From Chinchilla lanigera (Eukaryota > Chordata > Mammalia > Rodentia > Chinchillidae): DNA of 64,000 nt. The stretch spans positions 9,406,149 to 9,470,148 of the forward strand of contig NW_004955469.1 in NCBI RefSeq assembly GCF_000276665.1, written 5' to 3'. The translations under genes and the position numbers were made by a program. The notes below the pieces were generated by a model, which was not told the origin of the DNA, made no database searches, and saw only the letters and a list, made by a program, of their open reading frames with translations. Numbering within the stretch: position 1 is the stretch's first letter; every line of letters begins with the position of its first letter. Below are positions 1 through 53,968 of this stretch, in pieces.

Positions 1-186
1 GGCCTGACGGCGCCGGGGGCCGGCCTTTGATGAGGTGGCCGCTGCGCGCCGCCGGCTGCAGCTGGCGGGGACCTGGCGGGGCGACCTGTTGGAGTGGGGC
101 GCTCTGAGGGCCTTCTTCGTTCCCCGAGCTGCTTTATTTGCGACTGGGCGGCTGCGGACGTCAGAGGCCGTGTCGGGTGTGCTGAG
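1..186 (+). promoter_or_regulatory. NRBP1: NRBP1 CpG-rich promoter / 5' UTR exon 1
   Basis: The left edge is strongly GC- and CpG-rich. A good donor (CTGAG followed by GTGAGG) at 186/187 can splice to the acceptor at 2218/2219 in front of the NRBP1 start codon, so 1-186 is read as the non-coding first exon together with its CpG island. The transcription start cannot be fixed and may lie left of the window. Intron 1 (187-2218) holds a GTT-rich low-complexity tract near 960-1005 and two antisense B1 elements. No coding exon is visible in it. Confidence 0.6.
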
Positions 187-1526
187 GTGAGGGCCGCGGG
201 GAGGCCCTTGGCTGTGAGCGATTGCGGAGGCGTTGACAGCAGACGGTTGCATTCTGAAGTCCTGGAGCTCGCAGTGAAAGTCCGGGAGAACACAACTTCG
301 CGGGACGGCCCAGGCTGGGCCGCGGTGAAGGTTCTGGCGCCTCAGGGTGGCTGGAGGCAGCTAGGAGACAGCCTTATGGCTGTAAATGGGCTTTCCCTTG
401 TGTGATCTTTATTAAGCCTCCAGGCAGCCCTGGGGCGGAACCGTCTGGGTTGCAGAGGTTTCTTCAGCAGGGGGAGTGCTGGAGGATCTTGGTTGTTGCC
501 CTCATTGCGCCTGCTGGGACAAGACTGGGAGGGAGTGTGCAAGCGCACTGCGAGGGCATCTCTCTTTGAATAAGACTTGACTTCTCCTGTGGTGTCCTAC
601 TATGGATTCGCTGTCTGTGTCCTGGGTCCAGAAGTTTAGGTTCTATTGGCTACAGCCTTCTGTATTAAAATTGCGCCCGTATCTCTTGTGATCTAGCTGG
701 AAATTTTACTTAACCGTTCACAATTTAGATGAAGTCTGTGAATACGGCTGCTCCAGGAAGTAACTGATACAGACTTTCTTAGGACAGTATTTTTTTGACT
801 ACTTTTCAGGGGAAGAAGAAAAATGATCTTTAATCTACCTTTTCTGGGAGTTTGCTAAAACACGGCAGATACTGTGGTACCCTTACAGGCTGGGTTGAAT
901 GAAGGATAGCATGGACCTAAAAATTAACATGGGAAAGAATACCTTGCCAGGTTCTTTTTGTTTTGTTTTTGTTGTTGTTGTTGTTGTTGTTTTTGGTTGG
1001 TTTTTTGGTAGTGGTTTGTTGCTCTTCGGTGTTTACTAGAATGTCGTCTAATAAAAATCTGCTGGCTTACGTTTTAGAACCTTTAAGCAGTGTGGATGAA
1101 ATGAAAGCTGGAAGCTTGAAACCTAGGTCTGCCTTGAATTTGTGGCACCATAAGTCGGCATTTCATTTATTTTGTTTATTATTATATCCCAAACACCTGC
1201 CTAGTGGGTGACCCACAATAAGCGCATAGTAAATATTTGTTGAATGAGTGAGTGGAAAACGATGTTACTGATACCTGTTTGCCACATATCATAGGGAAGG
1301 TGAGCTCAACAGGGGTGAAGTCCCTAACCACTTCCAGTCACCTGAGTAGCTTCACTAAGCAGGCTTATTCTGTGTATAGGAGGGATGGATAGTGAATGTC
1401 AAGGTTAGTTTAAGTTGGAAAAGTCACCTGAGGTTTTTAGCTGGATAAGCTGGCTAAAGGTGATACAGTCCAGCCTTAGGGCTGGCTCAGTGGAACATTA
1501 TGGAGTCTAGAGTCAACTGTGTGGTT

Positions 1527-1685
1527 TTTTTTTTTTTTTTTTTGTCTTGTTGAGACAGGGTCTTGCTATGTAGTTCAGGCTGGCCTTGAGCTCACTTTGT
1601 AGCCCAGGCTGGTCTAGAACTCGCAGCAGTCCTGCCTCAGCCTCCTGAGTGCTGGAATTACAGGCATGCACCACCACACCCTGCT
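1527..1685 (-). repeat. B1 SINE, antisense
   Basis: Poly(T), then GAGACAGGGTC, GCCTCAGCCTCCTGAG and ACAGGCATGCACCACCAC. NRBP1 intron 1. Confidence 0.8.
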
Positions 1686-2036
1686 CAACTGTTCTTAATA
1701 GTGCCCATGTAGCCTTATTCTTGAGTACAGTGCAAATAGGGGTACATGGGATTCAAAGGGAACCCATTGGATGAGTATTTGCTGAGAGGGAATGAGGCAT
1801 CTGATTTTGCTTTTCATTGAATCATACTGAGGTGGTTTACACTCCCATATATCTTGTGTTTGCCATTCCTGTGTGAGTTATCTTCAGCTGAGATAGCATC
1901 CTCTCTCAAGAGTTGTGAAGAGTCCTGTTTCAGTGTTTAGATAAGAACAGTTCTGATTTGGGGTTTAAAAGGAAACAGGAGGTATATATTTTATTTCCTT
2001 TTGAACATGGAGGTGAAGTTACTAGGATTATTAAGT

Positions 2037-2153
2037 CTTTGTTTGTTTGAGATAGGGTCTCACTATGTAGCCCAGGCCGGCCTGAAACTCTCAGCAGTCC
2101 TCCTGCCTCAGCCTCCTGAGTGTATTACAGGTGTGTGCTACCACATCTGGCTA
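2037..2153 (-). repeat. B1 SINE, antisense, internally deleted
   Basis: GAGATAGGGTCTCACTATG to TGTGTGCTACCACATCTGGC, lacking part of the duplicated region. It ends 66 bases before NRBP1 exon 2. Confidence 0.75.
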
Positions 2154-2238
2154 AATCCTTATAAATCTGTCTTGACCCTCTCTGACTTCTCCCTTTGTTT
2201 TCACGCCCACTAATACAGGCCTGAGTGCTCATTCCAGC

Positions 2239-9968
<7,730 letters not shown>

Positions 9969-10394
9969 AGTTCACTGGGCCGGGCCCTTACCTGAGCTGT
10001 GGCTGTCCCTGATGTGCTGCAGCCCTCCTGCCCCTCCCCCAGTCAGTATTACCCTGTGAAGCCCCTTCTCTCTATTACTCAGGAGGGCTTGGGGGCTCCC
10101 TGTTCTGAGCATCCTCCTACCCTTCCCCTCTCTCCCTCCCCCTCTCTCCCTCCCCTCTGCACTTTGTTTACTTGTTTTGCACAGACGTGGGCCTGGGTCT
10201 TCTCAGCAGCCGCCTTCTAGCTGGGGGGCTAGTAGCTGACCTGCCGGCTCCCGCCCAGCCTGTGTGGACAGGAGGCCCCTGGGCACTGGGGAGCTGAGTC
10301 CTACAATCCCGCTGGGGCGGACAGGGCGGGAGAGAAAGGTGGTGCTGCAGTGGTGGCCCTGGGGGGCCATTCGATTCGCCTCAGTTGCTGCTGT

Positions 10395-10400
10395 AATAAA
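10395..10400 (+). terminator. NRBP1: NRBP1 poly(A) signal AATAAA
   Basis: AATAAA lies 427 bases after the NRBP1 stop, followed by a T-rich then GT-rich stretch (10405-10445) typical of a downstream element. Cleavage is expected near 10415-10420. The KRTCAP3 promoter begins at once after it. Confidence 0.85.
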
Positions 10401-10477
10401 GTCTACTTTTTGCTAAAAGCGTCCTTTGTGTCTGTGTATGTGTTGTAAGCATGGGAGCACGGATCGCGCTCCCGTGG

Positions 10478-10667
10478 GCCTGTGGTGGGGGCGGGGGCGG
10501 GGACGGGGGCGGGCCCAGGTGGGGCCTCAGGTGGAGGGCGGGGCCTCAGGTGGAGCGCGGGGCGGGGCTGCCCAGCGTGTGACCCTGGGCGGGGCCTCAG
10601 GTGGAGGGCGGGGCAGGGCCCAGGTAGAGCTGCCCTGCGGCGGCGCCAAGCGGCTCCCACTCCCGGG
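10478..10667 (+). promoter_or_regulatory. KRTCAP3: KRTCAP3 promoter with tandem GC-box repeats
   Basis: This very GC-rich stretch contains several GGGGCGGGG-type GC boxes (Sp/KLF sites) between the NRBP1 poly(A) site and the KRTCAP3 start. The 16-base core GGGGCCTCAGGTGGAG occurs three times (10521-10536, 10540-10555, 10591-10606), each near a GC box. Only about 250 bases separate the two genes, so the minimal promoter must lie here. CpG richness continues through exon 2. Confidence 0.65.
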
Positions 10668-11957
10668 ATGGGGTGCTGCCGCCTCTGCGTGTTCGGTAAG
10701 GTAACTTCCGCTCCTCGCTTCTGCTTCCGTGACCCCTCAGCCCGCCCTTCGGCGGGCCCCTCCGCCCTTGCCGCCCGGCCGTGCGCTCAGGCCTGCCCCT
10801 CCCCCTACCTCGCAGACGCCCTCCGGGGCCCCCGGCGGCTGATGCGCGTGGGCCTCGCGCTGATCCTGGTGGGACACGTGAACCTGCTGCTGGGGGCCGT
10901 GCTGCACGGCACAGTCCTGCGGCACGTGGCCAATCCCCGCGGCGCTGTCACGCCGGAGTACACCACCGCCAATATCATCTCCGTGGGCTCGGGGCTCCTG
11001 GTGAGAGCGGCGGGCAGCGGGCGGGCGGGCCGGCCGCGCCTACAGCCAGGGGCCAAAGGCTTCATGTCTTCCGCAGAGCGTTTCTGTGGGACTTGTGGCC
11101 CTGTTGGCATCCAGGAACCTATTTCGCCCAGCACTGGTGAGAGGAGTCTTCTGGAGCGAGAGGGCTGGGGGAGGGTTGTGTGGTGTCCTCAGCTCGCAGG
11201 AGGAGCTCAAACGGAGAAACGGAGGGTCTCGTCATGGGGAGACTTGGCGGGGCCCAGGCTTCTCAACTTGGTCTCTGCTCGCCAGCACTGGGCCCTGCTG
11301 GCACTGGCCCTGGCGAACCTGCTCGTGTCTGCTGCCTGCTCCGTGGGCCTTCTCCTAGCAGTGTCACTCACTGTGGCCAATGGTGGCCGCCGTCTTATTG
11401 CTGACTGCCATCCAGGACTGCTGGATCCCTCCATACCGCTGGACCAGGGGCCCGGACACACCGACTGCCCATTTGATCCCACGAGAATCTTTGTAAGCTT
11501 GTTCCCTTCCTGCTTTCCATAAAGCTGCGGCCCTGCCCTTTTAATGTCTCCTGTACTTTTATTTCTCCCGTCCCAGTCCCTCGTAGACTCCCACCCTTTT
11601 CACTTTTAGGACACAGCCTTGGCCCTCTGGATCCCATCTCTGCTCATGTCTGCAGCCGAGGCAGCCCTATCTGGTTACTGCTGCGTGGCCGCGCTCACTC
11701 TACGGGGAGTTGGGCCCTGCAAGAAGGAAGACTTTCAGGCGCAGGTAAGGAAGAGGAGGAGGAAGGGTTCATCCCACACAGTCTGGCTGTGTTGAAAAGG
11801 AGCTGATGTCTATCACTGAGGGCAGGGCGCTAACTGCACTCTTCTGTAGCTAGAGGAACTGACAGAGCTTGAACCTCCTAAATGTAAATGGCAGGAAAAC
11901 GTGAAGCTTCTGCATGAACATCATGAACTCCTGGCATCACAAAAAACCTGGGTTTAG
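10668..11957 (+). CDS. KRTCAP3: Keratinocyte-associated protein 3, four-pass membrane protein, 240 aa
   Basis: Exons: 10668-10695, 10816-11000, 11077-11136, 11286-11492, 11610-11744, 11850-11957. They total 723 nt, or 240 codons plus TAG, equal to the mammalian protein length as I recall it. The start MGCCRLCVF is Cys-rich, with possible palmitoylation. Four hydrophobic segments are visible at about residues 20-42, 62-83, 94-121 and 163-196, so it is an integral membrane protein related to TMEM54. A Cys- and Pro-rich loop (about 128-160) separates the third and fourth segments, and the C-terminus is polar and charged. Molecular function is not established; work in rats links it to adiposity. 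A donor-like GACAG/GTAAAG just after the stop suggests an optional 3' UTR intron removing the SINE at 12042-12212. Confidence 0.94.
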
Positions 11958-12041
11958 GACAGGTAAAGGGATCTGAGGGTGGAGGGCTGGATTCGAGCCG
12001 GGGCAGGGAAGCATTCCTAGGACTGTGGCTGGTTCCTGTGT

Positions 12042-12212
12042 GTGTGCTGGAGATTAAACCCAGGGCCTTTATGCTGTACTACACCCACTCCCTTTTTTTG
12101 ACACAGGGTTTTGCTGAGTCACCAAATTGCCTGGGCTGGACTCCAATTTGTGATCCTCCTGCCTCAGCCTCTGAGAGTACTGGAATTACAGACATACACC
12201 CCCATTCCTGGT
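12042..12212 (-). repeat. B1-ID dimer, antisense
   Basis: Antisense ID (12042-12092) is followed by antisense B1 (12093-12212, ending in GCCTCAGCCTCTGAGAGTACTG-type sequence). It sits in the KRTCAP3 3' UTR or a 3' UTR intron. Confidence 0.7.
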
Positions 12213-12354
12213 TTACAGCACGGTGCTCTGTTGCCTCGCCCTCAGACTCAGATTGGTTCTTCCTTTTATCAGCAAGGGCTGCTCTGTGGCTCAGCCCACA
12301 AGTATTTTTCCACTAAGCCAGGGGCCCTGATTCCAGAATGATATAAATAATTGT

Positions 12355-12360
12355 AATAAA
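12355..12360 (+). terminator. KRTCAP3: KRTCAP3 poly(A) signal AATAAA
   Basis: AATAAA is followed by a T-rich stretch, about 400 bases after the KRTCAP3 stop and about 100 bases from the oppositely oriented IFT172 poly(A) signal. Confidence 0.75.
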
Positions 12361-12468
12361 AATTTTTTTCTTCTACTTGATCACAATTCTTTTGAGGGGA
12401 AAGGGTACTGTGCTGGTGTTGCAGTTGACTGTGGTCAGAGAACACAGTGGTTTGTTTGTTAACAGAAC

Positions 12469-12474
12469 TTTAAT
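12469..12474 (-). terminator. IFT172: IFT172 poly(A) signal ATTAAA (minus strand)
   Basis: TTTAAT on the plus strand reads ATTAAA on the minus strand, 37 bases past the IFT172 stop at 12511-12513. This gives a very short 3' UTR with cleavage near 12450. Confidence 0.7.
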
Positions 12475-12510
12475 GAAAGAGAGGCCCCAAATCTTCCTCA
12501 GCTCTGCCAG

Positions 12511-48738
<36,228 letters not shown>

Positions 48739-49101
48739 GACACACACCAGTCTCTCAGACGCTACCAGACAGCGACAGCTCCCGCGGTTACCCGGACAAC
48801 CTGGGAAGCAGCTACCGCGACAGCCAACAGCAGCTGACGCAAACGCGACCTGAGCGCAACACACGTCGCAAGGTCAAGCACGTCTTGGGTTCGCGACGAA
48901 ACAAGCGGAATGTACGCAAGCGCAGTGGGAACTAAGGCGAAACCATGTGAGGCTGATGAAGCCGCCCCTCGACCAATCCCGTCTCCGTATGCAAACCTAA
49001 GACCAAGCCACGCCCACAAAGTCTTCGGCAAACTTCGGGTCTACGTAATCGTAATCGTTGTCTTTCTTGCTCATTGATGGTTGACGTATGTAGGTACGTC
49101 A
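48739..49101 (-). promoter_or_regulatory. IFT172: IFT172 CpG-rich promoter / 5' UTR
   Basis: CpG-rich sequence directly upstream (minus strand) of the start codon contains the X-box-like site and, at 49082-49101, a CRE-like palindrome (TGACGTA, six bases, TACGTCA). The transcription start is not determinable from sequence. No plus-strand gene starts from this region that I can support. Confidence 0.55.
48787..48800. promoter_or_regulatory. IFT172: X-box-like RFX site in IFT172 promoter
   Basis: GTTACCCGGACAAC consists of a perfect GTNRCC half-site, a two-base spacer and a second half-site GACAAC with one mismatch to RGYAAC. It lies 49 bases upstream of the IFT172 start codon. X-boxes bound by RFX factors at short distance from the start are the standard control of ciliary genes, so function is likely but untested here. 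Confidence 0.6.
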
Positions 49102-50814
49102 GCGTTGTTGAGTGCATACCTACTCTTCAAACTCTGAGGGGAAAACAGCCGTTGCTACCATAGGCAAAAGCAATTGACAGTCTTGGACCCAAATAAGTCA
49201 TAGGACTTGCATGGAATCACAAGGCTAATACAGTTTACAGAGAATATTCAGTATGTGTCTGCCTGGTTCTATGCAAAATGATCATGCATTGTATTGTTTA
49301 GTTGCCTTATGAAAGTGGAAGTTGTTATTATTAGTCCCAATTTACATAACGGGAAACTCAGGATCAAAGAGGCCACTTGCCCAAGCAAATAGACTGAAAA
49401 GGGTGGAACTGGGATTCAACTAGAGCTGGTAGATTTAAATACTCTTTATATCCTTTTTAAAGTCTTACCTAGCAGTCTCTATGCCAGACTGCTATAGCCC
49501 GTAACACTCTCCTGTCCCAAGAAATGATGGTTCCCAGAGTCCAAGAAAGGTAAAGTACCCTCTTCGGACACTGAGTAACAGTGAGTAAAGGCTGCTCCTT
49601 AGTCGGGATGTTTTTATGGGTTAGGTAGTGGGACAGACCATAGCATGGCTTGCTTGCGAGGTTTAAGTCTTGCAATAGCTGGGGTTGGAGCTTGATCAAG
49701 TAAAAAAGGATAGTGATTTTTTGGCAGGCGAGAATTCTACCACTGAACCACCAATGCCGTGAACGATACTGACTTTTTGATCTTTGTTTGGATTGGGGTC
49801 CCCTTCAGAATTTTTGGTCTAATTCCTTTGTGGAGGGTATATTTCTTGTAACATACCAGACAGATTGAAATACAGGAAAGAGGTTATTCATAAGCCTCCT
49901 CTGGGACATCTGAGGTTGGGAAGACCTGTAACCTTCCCAGATTCTGGGTCCAGAAGCCTTTGACCACATAGTTGCCAGTATCAACAGTTGTATCTCTTAC
50001 TGCCACCAACTCTCCCTTGGAAATGAGGAAAAAATGAAGGACGGGGCTAGGCATTTAGCTCAGTGGCACAGCGCCTGCCTGGCAAGCGCAAGGTCGTGAG
50101 TTCAATTTCCGGTACCCGAAAAAAAAAAAAAAAAGGACAGCCCCTATTTTCACAGAAACAGATAGGTCCCAGAGCCCAAATTATAGTTCCTTTTACCCTA
50201 ACCCCTCAACTTTATTGCCAGAATCTTCCTCTGGCTATGGTGGCAGATGATGTTTATAAACTCATTTCTGTATTACAATTATTATTGATTTTATGAACAG
50301 AGACAGAGATGGAGATGAAAAGGAAAACAAAGGCAGGAAGAGTAGTGATGGGAACACACAGGCTAGAAGCAGGTGGCATCCATTAGTGTAGCTGCTCTTT
50401 GATTACTCCTGAGACACTGCTCGGTCCTTTTTTGGACCATCCATGCACACTGAATGCAAGATTCAGAAGAATGAATGATGAGGAGTTTGGCCAGTGATGT
50501 ATGCAATGAAAATAAACCATTAGTCCTCTCATGTGACATAACAGTTCCCACCAGCACAGGAAGAACTTACACCTTTCTCTTCTGTCCCCCCACCCATTGC
50601 AACCAACAAAGCAAAAGCAACTAGGGCTGTAGTCTTCTCTTCCCTTTCTTCTTGGTCCCTTCCCACCCATTTCAGGCTGAAGAAGTGAAGCAAACACCTT
50701 ACAGTGAGTCTGCACCTCTCAAGTTGGTGGTGATGTGAGGGGGCCATGGAGAGTCGGGCGAGACACGGGCGGGGAGATGTCTTCAGCGTACCATACAGTG
50801 TACCATACAGTCCG
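49102..50814. other. IFT172-FNDC4 intergenic interval
   Basis: No spliced or intact gene is supported here; the open frames are short and unlike conserved proteins. It contains one ID SINE at 50043-50134 and a possible ID remnant near 49715-49765. A tandem 12-mer GTACCATACAGT occurs twice at 50788-50811, close to the FNDC4 cleavage site. Confidence 0.6.
50043..50134 (+). repeat. ID SINE, young
   Basis: GGGGCTAGGCATTTAGCTCAG to CCGGTACCCG plus poly(A); AAGGAC on both sides. Confidence 0.88.
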
Positions 50815-50834
50815 CTCCAGTTTGCTCAAGAACC

Positions 50835-50840
50835 TTTATT
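50835..50840 (-). terminator. FNDC4: FNDC4 poly(A) signal AATAAA (minus strand)
   Basis: TTTATT on the plus strand reads AATAAA on the minus strand, about 550 bases past the FNDC4 stop. It is the first good signal downstream, and cleavage is expected near 50815. Confidence 0.8.
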
Positions 50841-51387
50841 GGAAAAATGTCCAAGGGGTGAGATCACCAGCAGCTGGGCGGGCTACCAAGTGAGGGGGAG
50901 CACCGGAGGCTCCATGGAAGACATTGGAGTAGTGCAGTGTAACGTCTGCCTCTAGGCCTAGGTGATTCCTTTTATTTCCTGGAGGAGGGTGAGTACCCAT
51001 AGAAACACCCTTCTCTGAGACCCAGAGGCAAGACGTTGGGGTAGCGGGGGATGCCAAGTGTCCTGATGTGGGTGAAATGGGGCCCCTATTTGGGACCTAA
51101 TGGGATAGGGTTAGACAAGTGACTCTCCCTGGACCTGGGGGATGGGAAGAGATGTTCCATCCGATATCCACTCTCCAGGTCCAGGGGTGCAGACTCTAAC
51201 AGACCTACCTTCTGGCCCTGCTCACAGTGGAAGGAGGATGGGCACCAGCCTGAGATTGTGGAAGTACATTACCCTCTGGGAGTCTTGGGCAAATCACCAT
51301 CTTAGGCTCTCCCTGACCCCATCCCCATCCCCATGTTGTTAGTGCAGCTCTCTTCTGGTTCCGTTGTTTCACCCAAACGCAGTTCAC

Positions 51388-53245
51388 TCAAACATCGATG
51401 GTGTTGATCGATGGTGACTTTTTCTGTGAAAGAGAACGGCCTGGGTCTCTAATTTCAGCAAAGTAATAAGTGCTACTCTTTCTCCTGGGCCTCCTCCATC
51501 TCGGATCTTTCTCCCCCTTTTCCTGCCCCTCTCTGGCCCCTCACCTTCCTTGGCTGGTCCTCCAGCTCACCTCACCCTCCCACCCTCACAGGCCCCCACG
51601 TCACCTGTCTTGTCCCTACTGGCCTTCCCTGAGGACTGTGCTCCGGCCCCTTCCCCTTCTCCTTGGGGTTGTTGTTGGAGTCGTTGTCCTTGATGATGTC
51701 ATACTGACGGCAGAACAGCCCAATTACAGCTGAAACACAGCAACACCATGTGAGCCCCCATCTCAACCGCTTTGAAGAGTAATGAGTACCCACACAACTT
51801 CTAGAAAATCCAAGAATAAAACCTCTGGATTCTGGGTACCCATGCAGTCTTTATTTCAGGGCTCCCACCAGCCTTCCTACCATCCCCCTTCAACCAAACA
51901 ACTCCCTATTTCACGTTCCTCCCTTTTCTCCTGACAGACCTCTGCCACCTCCCACCTTCATTAAGCCCCCTTCCCAAGACCCTGGTCCCCCACCAGCTGC
52001 TCACCAGCCCACATGAGCAACACCACCACGATGATGACCACTTCCCCCGTCTGCAGCGGCTGCTCTCCATCCAGACCCTCCACTGTGATGTCCCCTGAGA
52101 AGAGAGGAGACAGGCTCCATGTCACAGAGGACATGCTGGAAAGCTGGGTCACATAGAGAATAGAGTCGTGGGGGTGACAGTCAGGCTAGACCTGTCAGTG
52201 CTGCCCCTGGAGTCCTAGGGTAGCTCCTGTCTGGGAGGAAGTCTTTGGTAGACAGGTGGTTAGAGGCCACAAGGAAGGAGGCCTGCAGAACTTGCTCACG
52301 CAGCATGTGATGTGAGGCTGGGTAAAAGGAAGCGTCAAAGCCCTTCCCCCAAACGATTCATTAGCAGTCTGTCTATAATGGGTCCCTGCCCACCTGCCTT
52401 TCCTTCCTTTCCTGGCAGTACAATGAATTAAATCATCTGTTTATCTAAGCCAGACTGCTGCTTGCTTTGGGGAGGGAAATGAGAATAAAAGCCAGGTAAA
52501 AAGCCAGTGAATCCACTAGCACAGGCCCTCACCTGGGCTGGAGCTGTTGGAGGGCAGCCTGTCAGAGCCCTTGAGAGTTCGGAAGTGCACCCGGGGCCCT
52601 GGTGGGCTTTCACCCCGAAGGCCGATGCTCCTGACCTGCACCGTGTAGTCACTGTCTTCAGCCAGACCCCAGAGGGCACAAGCCCTGGTGGTGGTGTTCA
52701 CCTCCCGGATCACACGCTGCCCAGGGCCATTCTGTCGCTGCACGGAGATGAGGGGAGAGGACAGCCTCAGCCCCGGCTCAGCCTGGGGCTCTGCTATAGC
52801 CCAGCACGCCAAGGGAGCAGGGTGGAAAGGCAGCCTGGGCCCGGGCACACCAGCTCCCAGGGCCCCCCAGCTCTGGGAAGGGAGTTAGAGAGCGGGTGGA
52901 GGTAACTAAAGCAACGTTCAGAGATCCAAGGACACAGGTTGGTGAAGCAGAAGGGTGATTCATACTTGCTGGGAAATGGAGTAGCCAATGACGATGTTGC
53001 CTTCTGGGACATCCCAGGACACAGTAGCAGAGTTGGCTCTGAGGTGAGTGACCGTCACATTCACAGGAGAGGGAGGTCGATCTGCGGGTGCCAGGCTGTT
53101 AACAGGTTTCACCCACACACCACCTCTGGTTGACCGCCACCCTCATTCCTCCTCGCTCACCTGCTCTCAGGAAGCCCAGGTCACAGCTGACCAGCAGGAG
53201 GACCGTGGGGCTCAGATATGGGGAGAGGGGCATCAGAGAAGCCAT
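51388..53245 (-). CDS. FNDC4: Fibronectin type III domain-containing protein 4, 218 aa
   Basis: Coding exons in transcript order: 53161-53245 (exon from about 53304), 52966-53081, 52533-52737, 52005-52094, 51605-51729, 51388-51423. They total 657 nt. The N-terminus MASLMPLSPYLSPTVLLLVS forms a signal peptide. One FNIII domain spans about 31-122, possible N-glycosylation sites are N36 (NVT), N81 (NTT) and N131 (NSS), a transmembrane helix lies at about 154-171, and the cytosolic tail is polar and ends SINTIDV. It is the closest relative of FNDC5/irisin, and the ectodomain is shed as an anti-inflammatory factor acting on macrophages and adipose tissue (known for the family). The upstream Met used in annotated human protein is not present in this exon: the aligned codon is GCT. 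The start at 53245 is therefore chosen. Confidence 0.95.
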
Positions 53246-53462
53246 GGTCCCACCGAGTCCGCTGGGGGGCACTGGGGCTTGCGCTTGACATCCAGGCGGA
53301 GCTCCTGCAGGGGAGCAGAGTTGTGCGGGTCAAGCGGTGTCACAGAGGGCAGCAGCTTCCCCAGGCTCCCCCCATCCACAGCAGCCCCCGTTTTCCCCAA
53401 GCGTTCCCCACCCCCGCAGAACCCCGGCGCCCCCAGCGCGAGCTCCCCAGGCGCACACCCAC

Positions 53463-53573
53463 CTCCGCCTGTCTTCGCAGCCGGTCAGGCCTCGGGGGGC
53501 TGCTCGGCGCCCAGGGGGCGGCCCATCGCCCGGCTCTGAGGCGCTGTCCCTACCCCATCCCGGCGCGGGCCGG
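53463..53573 (-). other. FNDC4: Probable FNDC4 5' UTR exon 1 (part), donor at 53462/53463
   Basis: On the minus strand GGCGGAG is followed by GTGGGT, a plausible donor for the acceptor at 53304/53305. The region is CpG-rich and runs into the assembly gap, so the exon start and promoter cannot be seen. Confidence 0.4.
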
Positions 53574-53968
53574 NNNNNNNNNNNNNNNNNNNNNNNNNNN
53601 NNNNNNNNNNNNNNNNNNNNNNNNNNNNNNNNNNNNNNNNNNNNNNNNNNNNNNNNNNNNNNNNNNNNNNNNNNNNNNNNNNNNNNNNNNNNNNNNNNNN
53701 NNNNNNNNNNNNNNNNNNNNNNNNNNNNNNNNNNNNNNNNNNNNNNNNNNNNNNNNNNNNNNNNNNNNNNNNNNNNNNNNNNNNNNNNNNNNNNNNNNNN
53801 NNNNNNNNNNNNNNNNNNNNNNNNNNNNNNNNNNNNNNNNNNNNNNNNNNNNNNNNNNNNNNNNNNNNNNNNNNNNNNNNNNNNNNNNNNNNNNNNNNNN
53901 NNNNNNNNNNNNNNNNNNNNNNNNNNNNNNNNNNNNNNNNNNNNNNNNNNNNNNNNNNNNNNNNNNNN
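53574..53968. other. Assembly gap (395 N)
   Basis: A run of unresolved bases is flanked on both sides by extremely GC-rich sequence. It almost certainly hides the FNDC4 CpG-island promoter and first exon. Open frames reported across it are meaningless. Confidence 0.99.

Noticed and set aside
94..405. 103-codon open frame at the left edge
   Set aside because: Lies in the NRBP1 5' UTR exon and intron 1; CpG-island composition, no domain.
10482..11522. 346-codon open frame running through KRTCAP3 exons and introns 1-3
   Set aside because: It is GC-rich and shares frame with exons 2 and 4 only. It reads exon 3 out of frame and crosses clear GT-AG introns. At most it is an intron-retention product.
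50383..50747. Minus-strand frames in the IFT172-FNDC4 interval
   Set aside because: No conserved domain, no splice or poly(A) context; lies past the FNDC4 cleavage site.
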